Below are positions 1 to 8,537 of a DNA stretch of 64,000 bases, in pieces. Position 1 is the stretch's first letter. Each line of letters starts with the position of its first letter. The stretch is taken from NCBI RefSeq assembly GCF_947488985.1, contig NZ_CANLBV010000002.1:1-64000 (forward strand). Direction: 5' to 3'. The DNA is from an uncultured Vibrio sp. GTDB taxonomy: Bacteria; Pseudomonadota; Gammaproteobacteria; Enterobacterales; Vibrionaceae. Both the position numbers and the translations under genes were made by a program. Below the pieces are notes generated by a model. The model saw only the letters and a program-made list of their open reading frames with translations, was not told the origin of the DNA and did not search any database.

Positions 1-106
1 TTGGATGAAGATTGTGCTCTAAACAAAACTGAGCGGCAGACTGCTCACTATTGTAATACTTCTGCACAAGGCGTAGCCATTCTTGTTGAGATCTATGCTG
101 AGACAT
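1..106 (-). CDS. tnpA: IS66-family TnpA accessory protein, N-terminus only
   Basis: This is the start of an open frame on the minus strand running off the window edge. The visible 35 residues begin MSQHRSQQEWLRLV and include SAAQFCLEHNLHP. That resembles the N-terminal helix-turn-helix region of the IS66 orfA/TnpA proteins (pattern: QQW..L...Q..S..SA.QFC..N.L). TnpA is needed for IS66 transposition, but its biochemical role is poorly defined. The gene begins 81 bases inside the element end, as expected for the first gene of an IS66 element. The family call rests on this short match plus the terminal sequence. Confidence 0.7.
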   Translation of the reverse strand, partial: MSQHRSQQEWLRLVQKYYNSEQSAAQFCLEHNLHP

Positions 107-187
107 TTTCGAGTACCTTTAACGATCAAAGTTAAAGGTTACGACGTTTATTGAAAGGATTGAATGAGTCGATTTAAAGACGCTTAC
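1..187 (-). mobile_element. End of an IS66-family insertion sequence (partial)
   Basis: The element end lies at 187. Read on the minus strand it begins GTAAGCGTC, the GTAAGCG-type terminus typical of IS66-family elements, and the integrase frame is lost exactly there. Inside it, the first IS66 gene starts at 106 and runs off the window. IS66 elements normally duplicate 8 bp of target. The 8 bases before the end on the minus strand are AGATCGCT, so a second copy is expected beyond the far end of the element, outside this window. The rest of the element (tnpB, tnpC) is not visible. Confidence 0.75.
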
Positions 188-797
188 AGCGATCTTTACT
201 TTTCTCTATGCCGCCAGCGTCTCTCACGGTAAATGCAGAGGCTGGGTTACCTTGCAGAAGGTCCAACTTCATTCCGTGGTTAAAAAGCTGCTTACAGTGT
301 CCTAGTGCGTCATTGGCGATGGTCGGGCGGCCGGAATCATTAATCGCTGTGATTGCAGTGCGAATATCACGGGCAGTAATTCTATCGAGAGGGATGTCAC
401 CGATGTGTGGGGCGATATCTTTGGTGTAAACACGTTTGGGGATATTAGGGTGTTTAAGACGTTTAACTAAGGTTGGGTACCAATCTTCAAATAAGTCATT
501 AACGGTTTTAATGCTTTCTTGTTCGGCACGCTTGCGTTGTAAGAGGGGATCAAAGCCTTCACGGACTTGCTTCATTTTAGTTGCGGCTTCGAGGCGGGCA
601 TTTGATAAGGAGAGATCTTTAACCTTACCAAGCGTCATTTCACGGCGCTTTTTATTGGAGGTAAAACGTAACATCCAACTTGCGGTGCCGGACGCTGGAA
701 CCACTAGGTATAAGCCCTCACCATCAGCATGGCGTTGTGTTTTCTCACCACCAGCCTTAATGAGCGCTTCTACTTTCTTAACTGACAACTTAGCCAT
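188..797 (-). pseudogene. int: P4-type tyrosine integrase, truncated by IS66 insertion
   Basis: About 203 codons of a tyrosine recombinase remain. The N-terminal Arm-DNA-binding (DUF4102) domain, roughly residues 1-90, includes DGEGLYLVV and W-M-L-R-F. A core-binding SAM-like domain, roughly 100-195, follows. The catalytic domain with the R...HxxR...Y residues is absent because the frame is interrupted at 187 by the IS66 end; full-length relatives have about 400 residues. The insertion adds a short read-through tail ending at 174. The gene starts 200 bp from the 3' end of yicC and reads away from it. That is the arrangement of an integrase gene next to its attachment site. Recombination activity should be lost unless the catalytic half is expressed separately. 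Confidence 0.85.
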
Positions 798-846
798 AAC
801 CCACCTCTAATAGTGCATGATCTTGGTGGATATTGTTTTACCCACC

Positions 847-865
847 ACTTACCTTTGTGGTAAGT
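847..865. repeat. Inverted repeat upstream of the integrase
   Basis: ACTTACC (847-853) and GGTAAGT (859-865) form a perfect 7-bp inverted repeat with a 5-base spacer. It lies about 50 bp upstream of the integrase start, in a stretch rich in CCCACC/GGTGG. It may be an operator or a recombination accessory site; this is inference. Confidence 0.5.
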
Positions 866-880
866 CTATCATACCCACCG

Positions 881-909
881 CATTAACCACCAGTTAGTGG
901 TGGTTAATG
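881..909. repeat. Perfect 11-bp inverted repeat between integrase and yicC
   Basis: CATTAACCACC (881-891) and GGTGGTTAATG (899-909) are exact reverse complements separated by 7 bases. No T-run follows, so it does not look like a terminator. Its place between int and yicC suits a regulator or excisionase binding site, or one arm of an attachment region. Confidence 0.55.
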
Positions 910-998
910 GCGTATTAAATAATACGGTAATGGAAAGTTTTACAGTTTAAGTTGTTGTATTTTAATTGTTTGAATGCGGGTTAATACAGTTATAACCA

Positions 999-1865
999 TT
1001 ATTCAATATTCTGGATCTGCTCACGCATCTGTTCGATCAGCACCTTAAGCTCTACGCCTGATGCGGTGATGTCGGTGCTGATAGACTTAGACGCTAGCGT
1101 GTTTGACTCACGGTTGAATTCTTGCATCATGAAGTCTAGTTTACGGCCACAAGCGCCACCTTTCTTCAGTACTGCATTGGCTTCTTTCACATGAGAGTCT
1201 AGGCGGTCTAGCTCTTCTGCGACGTCTGATTTTTGTGCTAGCAGGATAAGCTCTTGCTCAACACGAGAACCTTCCAGTTCAATTTTCGCATCTTCAAATT
1301 TGTTCAGTAGACGCTCACGTTGCCACTCTAGGATCTCAGGCATGCGTGCACGCACTTTCACGACTTCGTCAGTAATCGCATTTAAACGCTGTACGATGAG
1401 CGCCTTCATGTTTTCGCCTTCACTTGCACGCGCCTCAATGAACTCTGCGATGGCATCGTTGAACGCTTCCAGTAGGTCTTTGTTGATGGCATCCATGTCT
1501 TGCTCCGGTGTTTCCATCACGCCAGGCCAGTTCATCACTTGGAATGGGTTCAAACGGCTCTTTTCGCCAGTCATCGTCATCACTTGGTTAGCCGCGTTGA
1601 TCACTTGCTGAGCCAAACCTTCGTTGATGCTCAGTTCGCCTTTTGCAGCAGGGTTTGCTTCAAAACGTAGGTTACATTCCACCTTACCGCGCGCTAGACG
1701 CTTACGAAAACGCTCACGCAGGATTGGCTCTAAACCACGGAACTGCTCTGGCATACGGAAGTACGTTTCTAGGTAACGTTGGTTTACACTGCGGATTTCC
1801 CATACAGCTGTGCCCCAATCGCCTTTAACTTCTTTGCGCGCGTACGCGGTCATACTATAAATCAT
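999..1865 (-). CDS. yicC: YicC family endoribonuclease
   Basis: This is a 288-residue protein starting MIYSMTAYARKE, the standard YicC N-terminus, and carrying the C-terminal DUF1732 region. The ATG at 1865 is chosen because it matches the family start and has AGGA a short distance upstream; the frame is open for 15 more codons. YicC proteins are cytoplasmic RNases reported to cleave structured RNAs and to influence small-RNA turnover. The gene is divergent from rph, a widely conserved arrangement. Its 3' end faces the truncated integrase. The 3' end of yicC is a known integration site for mobilizable genomic islands in Vibrio. Confidence 0.93.
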   Translation of the reverse strand: MIYSMTAYARKEVKGDWGTAVWEIRSVNQRYLETYFRMPEQFRGLEPILRERFRKRLARGKVECNLRFEANPAAKGELSINEGLAQQVINAANQVMTMTGEKSRLNPFQVMNWPGVMETPEQDMDAINKDLLEAFNDAIAEFIEARASEGENMKALIVQRLNAITDEVVKVRARMPEILEWQRERLLNKFEDAKIELEGSRVEQELILLAQKSDVAEELDRLDSHVKEANAVLKKGGACGRKLDFMMQEFNRESNTLASKSISTDITASGVELKVLIEQMREQIQNIE

Positions 1866-2031
1866 CGAATTTTCCTGTCTTTTATCATTCTGAAAATAAC
1901 GCGCACGCATAGTATCACGTTACGGAGTGCACCCGAAGCCCATCGCTTTTTACGACAATCGCCTTTGACGATAGTTTGTCCTTTCAAAGAAGGCGCTTTG
2001 AATGGTCAACAGATTTGAATGGCAAATAGAT

Positions 2032-2055
2032 TTGCACGATAAACTGCTATATAAT
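2032..2055 (+). promoter_or_regulatory. Candidate rph promoter (extended -10)
   Basis: In the yicC-rph intergenic region, TGC is followed by TATATAAT (2048-2055), giving an extended -10 type element about 95 bp before the rph ATG. No good -35 box lies at 17 bp. This is a visual prediction only. Confidence 0.4.
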
Positions 2056-2146
2056 CTTGCCCCAATCAAAACTGTCTCACCCCTTTCTTAGGTGATGCAC
2101 TCTTTCGATAGTTAATCACTTCAGACTGTTAATAAGGTAGATACCA

Positions 2147-2863
2147 ATGCGTCCAAATGACCGCGCTGTAGATCAAATTCGTCCAATTAAAATCACTCGT
2201 AACTACACAGCTTATGCTGAAGGTTCGGTATTAGTTGAGTTCGGCAACACTAAAGTTCTATGTAATGCGACGGTAGAAGAAAACGTACCGCGTTGGTTAA
2301 AAGGCCAAGGAAAGGGTTGGGTAACTGCTGAATATGGCATGTTGCCACGTGCAACGCACACGCGTAACCGTCGTGAAGCAGCGAGCGGTAAGCAGGGTGG
2401 TCGTACGATGGAAATCCAACGTCTGATCGCGCGAAGCCTACGTGCTGTCGTTGACCTAAAAGTCATGGGTGAAATCATGATCACGGTTGATTGTGATGTT
2501 ATTCAAGCAGATGGCGGTACTCGTACGGCTTCTATCTCAGGTGCAAGCGTTGCCATGGCGGATGCGATCAACAGCTTACTCGCGAGCGGTAAACTGAAAA
2601 AGAACCCAATGAAAGGCCACGTCGCGGCAGTATCAGTGGGCATCGTTGGTGCACAAGCACTGTGTGATCTTGAGTACGTTGAAGACTCAGCAGCCGATAC
2701 CGATATGAACGTTGTAATGACGGAAGACGGTAAGATGATCGAGATCCAAGGCACCGCAGAAGGCGAACCGTTCAGCCACGAAGAGCTGATGCAGCTTCTA
2801 GCCCTTGCAAATAAGGGTATTGCCGATATTGTTGAAGCGCAGAAGTCAGCGTTAGCAGAATAG
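2147..2863 (+). CDS. rph: Ribonuclease PH
   Basis: This 238-residue phosphorolytic exoribonuclease trims tRNA 3' ends. It has the family N-terminus ([12 protein letters not shown]), the [16 protein letters not shown] block near residue 85 and [14 protein letters not shown] near 115, and is the usual full length. The RBS is the AAGGTAG upstream of the ATG. The stop codon is only about 5 bases before a strong terminator-like hairpin and pyrE follows. This matches the rph-pyrE layout of E. coli, where translation of the upstream frame influences pyrE attenuation. Confidence 0.97.
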   Translation: MRPNDRAVDQIRPIKITRNYTAYAEGSVLVEFGNTKVLCNATVEENVPRWLKGQGKGWVTAEYGMLPRATHTRNRREAASGKQGGRTMEIQRLIARSLRAVVDLKVMGEIMITVDCDVIQADGGTRTASISGASVAMADAINSLLASGKLKKNPMKGHVAAVSVGIVGAQALCDLEYVEDSAADTDMNVVMTEDGKMIEIQGTAEGEPFSHEELMQLLALANKGIADIVEAQKSALAE

Positions 2864-2868
2864 TTTTT

Positions 2869-2897
2869 AATAGCTCCCATTTGGGGGCTATTTTTTT
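2869..2897 (+). terminator. rph-pyrE intercistronic terminator / putative attenuator
   Basis: AATAGCTCCC (2869-2878) pairs with GGGGGCTATT (2883-2892) across a 4-base loop, and a run of 7 T follows (2891-2897). It begins 5 bases after the rph stop codon. That is the geometry needed for translation-coupled attenuation of pyrE as known in E. coli; the regulatory role is inferred. Confidence 0.8.
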
Positions 2898-3019
2898 ATT
2901 TTCGTCATAGATAACTCTACACCTGTGTTAGAGCTATCTATTTAGAAAATACATCATCGTTAGCTTTCGAAGTGATCGAAAGTTAGGAATTGGAAAGTAA
3001 ATTAATTTAGAGGATGAGC

Positions 3020-3661
3020 ATGAAAGCATATCAACGTGAATTTATTGAATTTGCACTAGAGAAAGAAGTACTTAAATTTGGTGAGTTTACTTTAAAGTCT
3101 GGCCGTAAGAGCCCTTACTTCTTCAATGCTGGATTGTTTAATACAGGTCGTGACCTAGCGCGTTTAGGTCGCTTCTACGCAGCGGCATTGGCTGATTCAG
3201 GTATTGAATTCGATGTACTATTTGGCCCTGCATACAAAGGTATCCCAATCGCGACGACAACAGCTGTAGCACTGGCCGATCACCACGATGTGGACACGCC
3301 TTACTGCTTTAACCGTAAAGAAGCGAAAGACCACGGTGAAGGTGGCAACCTAGTTGGTAGCGCTCTTGAAGGCCGTATCATGCTAGTGGACGACGTGATC
3401 ACTGCGGGTACCGCTATTCGTGAGTCGATGGAAATCATCCAAGCAAACGGCGCAGACTTAGCGGGCGTTCTGGTTGCGATTGACCGTCAAGAGAAAGGCA
3501 AAGGCGAGCTGTCTGCGATTCAAGAAGTAGAGCGTGACTTCGGTTGTGCGATTATCTCTATCGTGAGCCTGACTGATCTGGTGACTTTCCTAGAAGAGAA
3601 AGGTACAGACGCAGCACATCTAGACGCAGTAAAAGCGTACCGCGCTCAATACGGAATCTAA
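3020..3661 (+). CDS. pyrE: Orotate phosphoribosyltransferase
   Basis: PyrE makes orotidine 5'-monophosphate from orotate and PRPP in pyrimidine synthesis. The 213-residue protein starts [13 protein letters not shown] and has the PRPP-binding motif [14 protein letters not shown] near residues 119-133 and KSGRKSPYF near 27-34. The ATG at 3020 is preferred over the ATG two codons earlier, because it matches the family start and lies 6-7 bases after GAGG. A strong terminator follows at 3692-3718. Expression is probably tuned by the hairpin between rph and pyrE. Confidence 0.97.
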   Translation: MKAYQREFIEFALEKEVLKFGEFTLKSGRKSPYFFNAGLFNTGRDLARLGRFYAAALADSGIEFDVLFGPAYKGIPIATTTAVALADHHDVDTPYCFNRKEAKDHGEGGNLVGSALEGRIMLVDDVITAGTAIRESMEIIQANGADLAGVLVAIDRQEKGKGELSAIQEVERDFGCAIISIVSLTDLVTFLEEKGTDAAHLDAVKAYRAQYGI

Positions 3662-3691
3662 TACTACTCGTAATTAGACTATAGAATGCAC

Positions 3692-3722
3692 AAGGGGCTG
3701 ATGATTCATCAGCCCCTTTTCT
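3692..3722 (+). terminator. Rho-independent terminator after pyrE
   Basis: AAGGGGCTGATGA (3692-3704) pairs with TCATCAGCCCCTT (3706-3718) and is followed by a T-rich tract. It sits between the convergent genes pyrE and lpxL. Confidence 0.9.
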
Positions 3723-3756
3723 TTTGGTTCAGAAGTCTTTACTTGTAGTGGCGACT

Positions 3757-4740
3757 CTATTTATAACGAATGCCGCGCTCCACTTCTGGGTCTTCCATAG
3801 TCTTAAAGCGTTTGTGTAGCCACATCCACTGTTCTGGTGCTCTTAAAATGATTTTCTCAACGTAGCGGTTCATGTAGGCAGCAGCGGCTTTCTCATCTTT
3901 CTGCGGATAGTTTTCTTCGATTGACTCATCGGCCATGATCTCATATTTACCATCGGCATTTCTAAAGCCAGAGCCCGGAACAATGGCACATCGACTGGTG
4001 TAAGCCAGCAGACTGGTTCCGGTGGTTGTACACGCATCTGGTACGGCAAAGAAAGGCACAAATACCGATTTGTTACGACCGTAATCATGATCCGGCAAAT
4101 AGAAAAGGGCTTCTCCCTGACGCAATATGCGGATCATACGCTTCACATCTTTACGGTGAATCAGGCGATTGCCATTTTGAGTTCGGCCACGGTATTGAAT
4201 GAACTCATACGCTTGGTTGTTGTGTGGGCGATAAACACCTAAGCCCGAAACGCCAAGCACGGCCATTGCTCGCGCGGTGATCTCTAAGTTTAGCGCATGC
4301 ACACAGCACAGCAGAATGCCTTTGCCGTTGGCTTTGTGAGTGCGTAGAGCTTGGATATCTTTATCGATTAGGATGCGCTTGAAGCGCCATGTTGGCCAAA
4401 ACCAGGTAATGCCAGTTTCAATCAGCGCCATCCCGGTATTCTTAAAGTTCTCACTGACCATGGCAGCCACTTCATCAGCAGGCATGTCTGGGAAGGCGAG
4501 TTCCAAGTTACGGCTGGCAACAGCCACGCGCTTTTTGCCAAAGCGAGCGCCTAACGAGCCTAATGAGCGCCCGAGCAATAATAAGATTCGGTAAGGCAAA
4601 ACGTTAACGATAAGCGCCAGCAACCCAAAGCCGAACCACACCCCCCAATACTTGGGATGGAGTAACGCCAGAGTAAAAGGCGGTTTAGTAATAACGTGTT
4701 GCGTTGTGCTGCTTGCTGAAGATGTTGTCGTCATAACCAT
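3757..4740 (-). CDS. lpxL: Lipid A lauroyl-type acyltransferase LpxL
   Basis: This is an inner-membrane secondary acyltransferase that adds an acyl chain to Kdo2-lipid IVA using acyl-ACP. The 327-residue protein has an N-terminal membrane segment, then H-A-L-N-L-E (about residues 148-153), the HX4E catalytic pair of the LpxL type. It also has GVYRPHNN, YLPDHDYG and the C-terminal APEQWMWLHKRFKT block, all close to LpxL. The ATG at 4740 is chosen; a GTG just upstream and an ATG at 4734 are alternatives. It follows slmA by about 15 bp on the same strand. In V. cholerae a gene at this locus is called lpxN or lpxL according to the acyl chain used, which sequence alone cannot settle. Confidence 0.9.
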   Translation of the reverse strand: MVMTTTSSASSTTQHVITKPPFTLALLHPKYWGVWFGFGLLALIVNVLPYRILLLLGRSLGSLGARFGKKRVAVASRNLELAFPDMPADEVAAMVSENFKNTGMALIETGITWFWPTWRFKRILIDKDIQALRTHKANGKGILLCCVHALNLEITARAMAVLGVSGLGVYRPHNNQAYEFIQYRGRTQNGNRLIHRKDVKRMIRILRQGEALFYLPDHDYGRNKSVFVPFFAVPDACTTTGTSLLAYTSRCAIVPGSGFRNADGKYEIMADESIEENYPQKDEKAAAAYMNRYVEKIILRAPEQWMWLHKRFKTMEDPEVERGIRYK

Positions 4741-4757
4741 CACTTAAGATTTGATTG

Positions 4758-5348
4758 CTACTTAATCTGAGCGCTGAGCAGTGCCCAATAAGCATCAAAA
4801 TTTTCTGTCGGTTGATATTTGAAGTCCGAACGAACGAATCGATTCAGGCTGCCTTCAACCTGGCCGAGCAGCTGTGCGGCTAAGATCCTTTCATCAACCG
4901 GGAATGATTTGCCTTCACGCAGTTTTCTTTCACGCAGGATCTGGCGAAGTTGCGTCTCTATGCGTTCGAAAAGCTGATTGATGCGTTCACGCAGGCGCTC
5001 ATTCTCAAACATTAGGGCATGACCTGACAAAATACGAGTTAATCCAGGGTTGCGCTCAGAAAAGACCAAAATAAGCTGCATGACTAAGCGTATGCGCTCT
5101 AGCGTGTCTTTCTCTTCGTCGAGAATGCGGTTGATTCGAGACATCAAGGCGTCCTCAATAAACTCGATTAAGCCTTCAAACATACGCGCTTTACTTGGGA
5201 AGTGGCGGTATAACGCGGCTTCAGATACCCCGACTTGCTTAGCCAACTTTACCGTTGTGATACGAGAAGCCCCTTCGGTCGATTCCAACATTTGTGCGAG
5301 CGCCTGCAGGATTTCTTCACGACGGTTTGATTTTCGGGTACCAGCCAT
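4758..5348 (-). CDS. slmA: Nucleoid occlusion factor SlmA
   Basis: SlmA is a TetR-family DNA-binding protein that blocks FtsZ assembly over the nucleoid by binding specific chromosomal sites. The 196-residue sequence begins [19 protein letters not shown] and contains the helix-turn-helix [20 protein letters not shown] (about 31-50). It ends with the alpha-helical FtsZ-interacting region. It is full length. lpxL follows closely and is probably cotranscribed; coaBC lies upstream on the same strand. Confidence 0.96.
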   Translation of the reverse strand: MAGTRKSNRREEILQALAQMLESTEGASRITTVKLAKQVGVSEAALYRHFPSKARMFEGLIEFIEDALMSRINRILDEEKDTLERIRLVMQLILVFSERNPGLTRILSGHALMFENERLRERINQLFERIETQLRQILRERKLREGKSFPVDERILAAQLLGQVEGSLNRFVRSDFKYQPTENFDAYWALLSAQIK

Positions 5349-5486
5349 CTATTTACTTCCTTTCCTAAATATGAGGATTGAGTGAAGAAGGATTATAAAC
5401 ACCATTCAATTCTGTTCCTAGTTCTGTAAGCCCTAGGTCAACAGAATCGAGAGGTGTCAGCAGATTGTCAGAGCAAATTTGCGTGT

Positions 5487-6746
5487 TTATGCATCAATAA
5501 GCTGTTGGATCTGATCGAGGATCTGAAAACCGAGCGCGCCTTTGCTATCCAGTGGTAGTGATTTATCGCCGCCTTTCCAATAAAGGTGCAGCTCATTGCT
5601 ACTGCTATTGAAGCCTTGGCCTTCGACAGACACATCATTAGCGCAGATCATGTCGAGATTTTTTCTTTCCAATTTGCCGCGCGCGTACTTCTCAACATCT
5701 TGAGTTTCGGCAGCAAAGCCGACGGTGAATGGACGACCTTCGGTCATTGAGGCAACAGAAGCGACAATGTCTGGGTTCTTAACCATTTTAATGGTCATGT
5801 CATCTTTACCATCCACTTTTTTAAGCTTCTGGTCTGCAATGGTCTCAGGGCGGTAATCGGCAACCGCAGCGCAGCTGATGAAAATGTCGTGTTGAGCCGC
5901 GTTTGCGGTCACCGCATCAAACATCTGTTGTGCACTGTCGACATCAATGCGAGTCACCTTGTTTGGCGTAGGGAGTGATACTGGGCCACTGACTAATGTC
6001 ACACTCGCGCCTTGTTTAGCCGCCGCTTCCGCCAACGCATAGCCCATTTTGCCGGAACTGTGGTTAGTAATGTAACGCACAGGATCGATGGCTTCACGAG
6101 TTGGGCCTGCGGTGATTAACATAGAGCGGGCAGCAAGCGGCTTAGGCTGGAAGAAGTCTTCACAACGGTGTACCAGCTGCATCGGCTCTAACATGCGGCC
6201 CATACCGACATCACCACACGCTTGCTCACCAGCTGCAGGGCCCCAAATTTCACAGCCACGACGTTTTAGTGTCGCGATATTCTCTTGAGTCGCCGGGTGG
6301 CTATACATTTGTTGGTTCATGGCCGGAGATACCGCAACTGGCGCATCGGTTGCCAACACTAAGGTGGTCAGGAGATCGTTACCCATACCCGCAGTCATAC
6401 GAGCGATAAGGTCAGCGGTTGCAGGCGCTAATAATACTAAGTCTGCCCACTTGGCTAGCTCAATGTGACCCATTGAAGCCTCAGCCGCAGGATCAAGCAA
6501 ACTATCAGACACCGGCCTGCCAGAGACGGCTTGCATGGTGAGCGGAGTGATGAACTCCTTGGCAGCATTCGTCATCACGACTTGTACCTGCGCGCCTCGC
6601 TCAATTAAGCGTCGAGTCAGCTCGGCACATTTGTACGCCGCGATACCGCCGCTAATGCCAAGAAGAATTTTTTTCCCTGCTAAGGTTTTTTTTCCAACTA
6701 AGCCTTGTTGGTCAGCGCTGCTCTGTTGATTAACCTGTGTTTGCAT
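5487..6746 (-). CDS. coaBC: Bifunctional phosphopantothenoylcysteine decarboxylase / phosphopantothenate-cysteine ligase
   Basis: CoaBC (Dfp) carries out two successive steps of coenzyme A synthesis. The N-terminal flavoprotein CoaC domain (about residues 25-210) has [18 protein letters not shown], the [19 protein letters not shown] region and the PAMN motif. The C-terminal CoaB domain (about 215-415) has [20 protein letters not shown] and KNPDIVASV. The first 25 or so residues are a poorly conserved extension, so translation could start later, near KKILLG. The gene is divergent from radC. Confidence 0.95.
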   Translation of the reverse strand: MQTQVNQQSSADQQGLVGKKTLAGKKILLGISGGIAAYKCAELTRRLIERGAQVQVVMTNAAKEFITPLTMQAVSGRPVSDSLLDPAAEASMGHIELAKWADLVLLAPATADLIARMTAGMGNDLLTTLVLATDAPVAVSPAMNQQMYSHPATQENIATLKRRGCEIWGPAAGEQACGDVGMGRMLEPMQLVHRCEDFFQPKPLAARSMLITAGPTREAIDPVRYITNHSSGKMGYALAEAAAKQGASVTLVSGPVSLPTPNKVTRIDVDSAQQMFDAVTANAAQHDIFISCAAVADYRPETIADQKLKKVDGKDDMTIKMVKNPDIVASVASMTEGRPFTVGFAAETQDVEKYARGKLERKNLDMICANDVSVEGQGFNSSSNELHLYWKGGDKSLPLDSKGALGFQILDQIQQLIDA

Positions 6747-6970
6747 GATTCTGTTCCTTAATTTTTCTGCGACTTACGATATCAGAACAAAGGATGAGTG
6801 CCTAGAAGCAGAGTGAGACCATATTTGACGCTCATCAAGTTGGCGTTATCAAACTTATCAATTACATGTTTTTGTTAGCGACTCGCTGCCTTTTGCCTTT
6901 ATCAAAGGATCTCTCTTAATAAGCTCATTAAGCTGATACGTTGTGTTTTTGACTAACGAATTAGCGTTAT

Positions 6971-7645
6971 ATGCCTATAAGTAAAATACCGGCTGAATCT
7001 ATGCCGAGAGAAAAGTTACTTAATAGAGGCCCGGATTCTTTGACGGATGCAGAGTTGCTCGCGATATTCCTTCGAACGGGCACACAAGGAATGAATGTTC
7101 TAGAGCTATCTGACAAGTTGCTCAAAGAGTTTGGCTCGCTGCGTCATCTTTTTTCTGCGACCGAGGCTGAGTTCTGTGTACATAAAGGCATGGGGCAGGC
7201 GAAGTATGTGCAACTGCAGGCCGTATTAGAGATGACGCAGCGCTACCTTGCGGAGACTCTGTCGCGTGGGGATGCGCTAACCAGCCCAAGCCATACCAAG
7301 CTCTATCTATCGAGTATGTTGCGTGATCGCCAGCGAGAAGCCTTCTATATACTGTTCCTCGATAACCAAAATCGGGTCATCAAAGATGAAGTGATGTTTG
7401 AAGGCACTCTTGATGCCGCATCGGTTTATCCGAGAGAAGTCGTTAAACGGGCACTTCATCATAATGCGGCGGCATTAATCTTAGCGCATAACCACCCTTC
7501 AGGTGTCGCAGAGCCGAGCCAAGCGGATAGGCGGATCACCCGCCGATTAAGCGATGCATTAGCGCTGGTGGATATCCGAGTTCTCGACCATTTTGTGGTT
7601 GGAGATGGCGAAGTTGTCTCTTTTGCGGAGCGCGGATGGATTTGA
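6971..7645 (+). CDS. radC: RadC family JAB-domain protein
   Basis: This is a 224-residue protein with an N-terminal helix-hairpin-helix region (about 20-75). The C-terminal JAB/MPN metalloprotease-like domain shows the metal site pattern HNHPSG...S..D (about 174-186). Despite its name, a DNA repair role for RadC has been withdrawn and its biochemical function is unknown. It lies between coaBC (divergent) and the rpmB-rpmG operon, as in other gammaproteobacteria. Confidence 0.93.
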   Translation: MPISKIPAESMPREKLLNRGPDSLTDAELLAIFLRTGTQGMNVLELSDKLLKEFGSLRHLFSATEAEFCVHKGMGQAKYVQLQAVLEMTQRYLAETLSRGDALTSPSHTKLYLSSMLRDRQREAFYILFLDNQNRVIKDEVMFEGTLDAASVYPREVVKRALHHNAAALILAHNHPSGVAEPSQADRRITRRLSDALALVDIRVLDHFVVGDGEVVSFAERGWI

Positions 7646-7658
7646 ATCACATTTTAGG

Positions 7659-7686
7659 TTGTTAGTTGCGTTAAATCTGCTATCAT
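7659..7686 (+). promoter_or_regulatory. Candidate upstream rpmB promoter
   Basis: TTGTTA (7659-7664) and TATCAT (7681-7686) are separated by 16 bp, about 250 bp upstream of rpmB. It is weaker than the box pair at 7788-7816. Confidence 0.35.
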
Positions 7687-7787
7687 TCCGCCCACATTTT
7701 TAGACCTAAAATCAGCTCTGATTACTCAAGCAAGCTGCGCTGCACAAAAAAAGATCACGAAATCCGTAAAAAGGATCTGTTCGGGTC

Positions 7788-7816
7788 TTGAGCAATGCGT
7801 GTCAAGTTAGTATAAT
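7788..7816 (+). promoter_or_regulatory. Sigma-70 promoter of rpmB-rpmG
   Basis: TTGAGC (7788-7793) and a perfect TATAAT (7811-7816) are separated by 17 bp, about 120 bp before the rpmB start. This leaves a transcribed leader of about 115 bases. A strong promoter is expected for ribosomal protein genes. Confidence 0.75.
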
Positions 7817-7936
7817 GCGCGACCTTTGATAGCCTTGTATGGATTTTCCATAACGGTTTTTACCTTCTATTTTTTACTGATAGAGAGGTTCGGCCACAAG
7901 GTTGATATCGAGCTGAAACGATTGGAGAAGACATTC

Positions 7937-8173
7937 ATGTCCCGAGTATGCCAAGTAACTGGTAAGCGTCCAGTAACGGGTAACAACCGTTCACACGCAC
8001 GCAATGCTACTAAGCGCCGTTTTCTGCCGAACCTACAAACTCATCGTTTCTGGGTAGAGAGCGAAAAACGTTTTGTTAAACTACGTCTAACTGCTAAAGG
8101 CATGCGTATTATTGATAAGAAAGGCATCGATGCTGTTCTTGTTGATATCCGTGCACGCGGCGAAAACGTTTAA
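7937..8173 (+). CDS. rpmB: 50S ribosomal protein L28
   Basis: This 78-residue ribosomal protein begins [17 protein letters not shown] and ends [12 protein letters not shown], the full family length. The ATG at 7937 is preceded by GGAGAAG. The frame is open further upstream, but the family start is unambiguous. rpmG follows after 13 bp in the same operon. Confidence 0.98.
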   Translation: MSRVCQVTGKRPVTGNNRSHARNATKRRFLPNLQTHRFWVESEKRFVKLRLTAKGMRIIDKKGIDAVLVDIRARGENV

Positions 8174-8186
8174 GAGGAATTAAGCA

Positions 8187-8354
8187 ATGGCTAAAGGCAT
8201 TCGTGAGAAAATTCGTCTAGTATCTTCTGCAGGTACTGGTCACTTCTACACAACTGACAAGAACAAGCGTAACATGCCTGGCAAATTTGAGATCAAAAAG
8301 TTTGATCCTGTAGTTCGCCAACACGTTATGTACAAAGAAGCGAAAATCAAGTAA
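8187..8354 (+). CDS. rpmG: 50S ribosomal protein L33
   Basis: This 55-residue protein starts [20 protein letters not shown] and ends YKEAKIK. It has the L33 core ([20 protein letters not shown]). The usual zinc-binding cysteine pairs are absent, so it is the zinc-independent form. The RBS is AAGAGG upstream of the ATG. It is the second gene of the rpmB-rpmG operon and is followed by a strong terminator. Confidence 0.98.
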   Translation: MAKGIREKIRLVSSAGTGHFYTTDKNKRNMPGKFEIKKFDPVVRQHVMYKEAKIK

Positions 8355-8395
8355 TTGATGCTTTTTTGGCTGTTCTTCAGTAGAAGACAGAATTG

Positions 8396-8425
8396 AAAAA
8401 CCCAGCTTAATCGCTGGGTTTTTTT
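8396..8425 (+). terminator. Rho-independent terminator of rpmBG
   Basis: AAAAACCCAGC (8396-8406) pairs with GCTGGGTTTTT (8413-8423) across a 6-base loop, and 7 T follow the GC stem. Confidence 0.93.
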
Positions 8426-8537
8426 ATATCTAAAATTTGAGTAACTCTATTGTTTAGGTAGAAAAATGAGCAGCATAGAAAGTATGGCCACTTTCACGAT
8501 ATACTGATTACTCAATAGGTTAGATGAGTAGGATCGG

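Noticed and set aside
208-810. Plus-strand open frames opposite the integrase
   Set aside because: They are shadows of the integrase frame, lack recognisable domains and have no RBS.
999-1040. tRNA gene as the attachment site of the integrase element
   Set aside because: No tRNA-like cloverleaf is visible near the integrase; the neighbouring gene is yicC.
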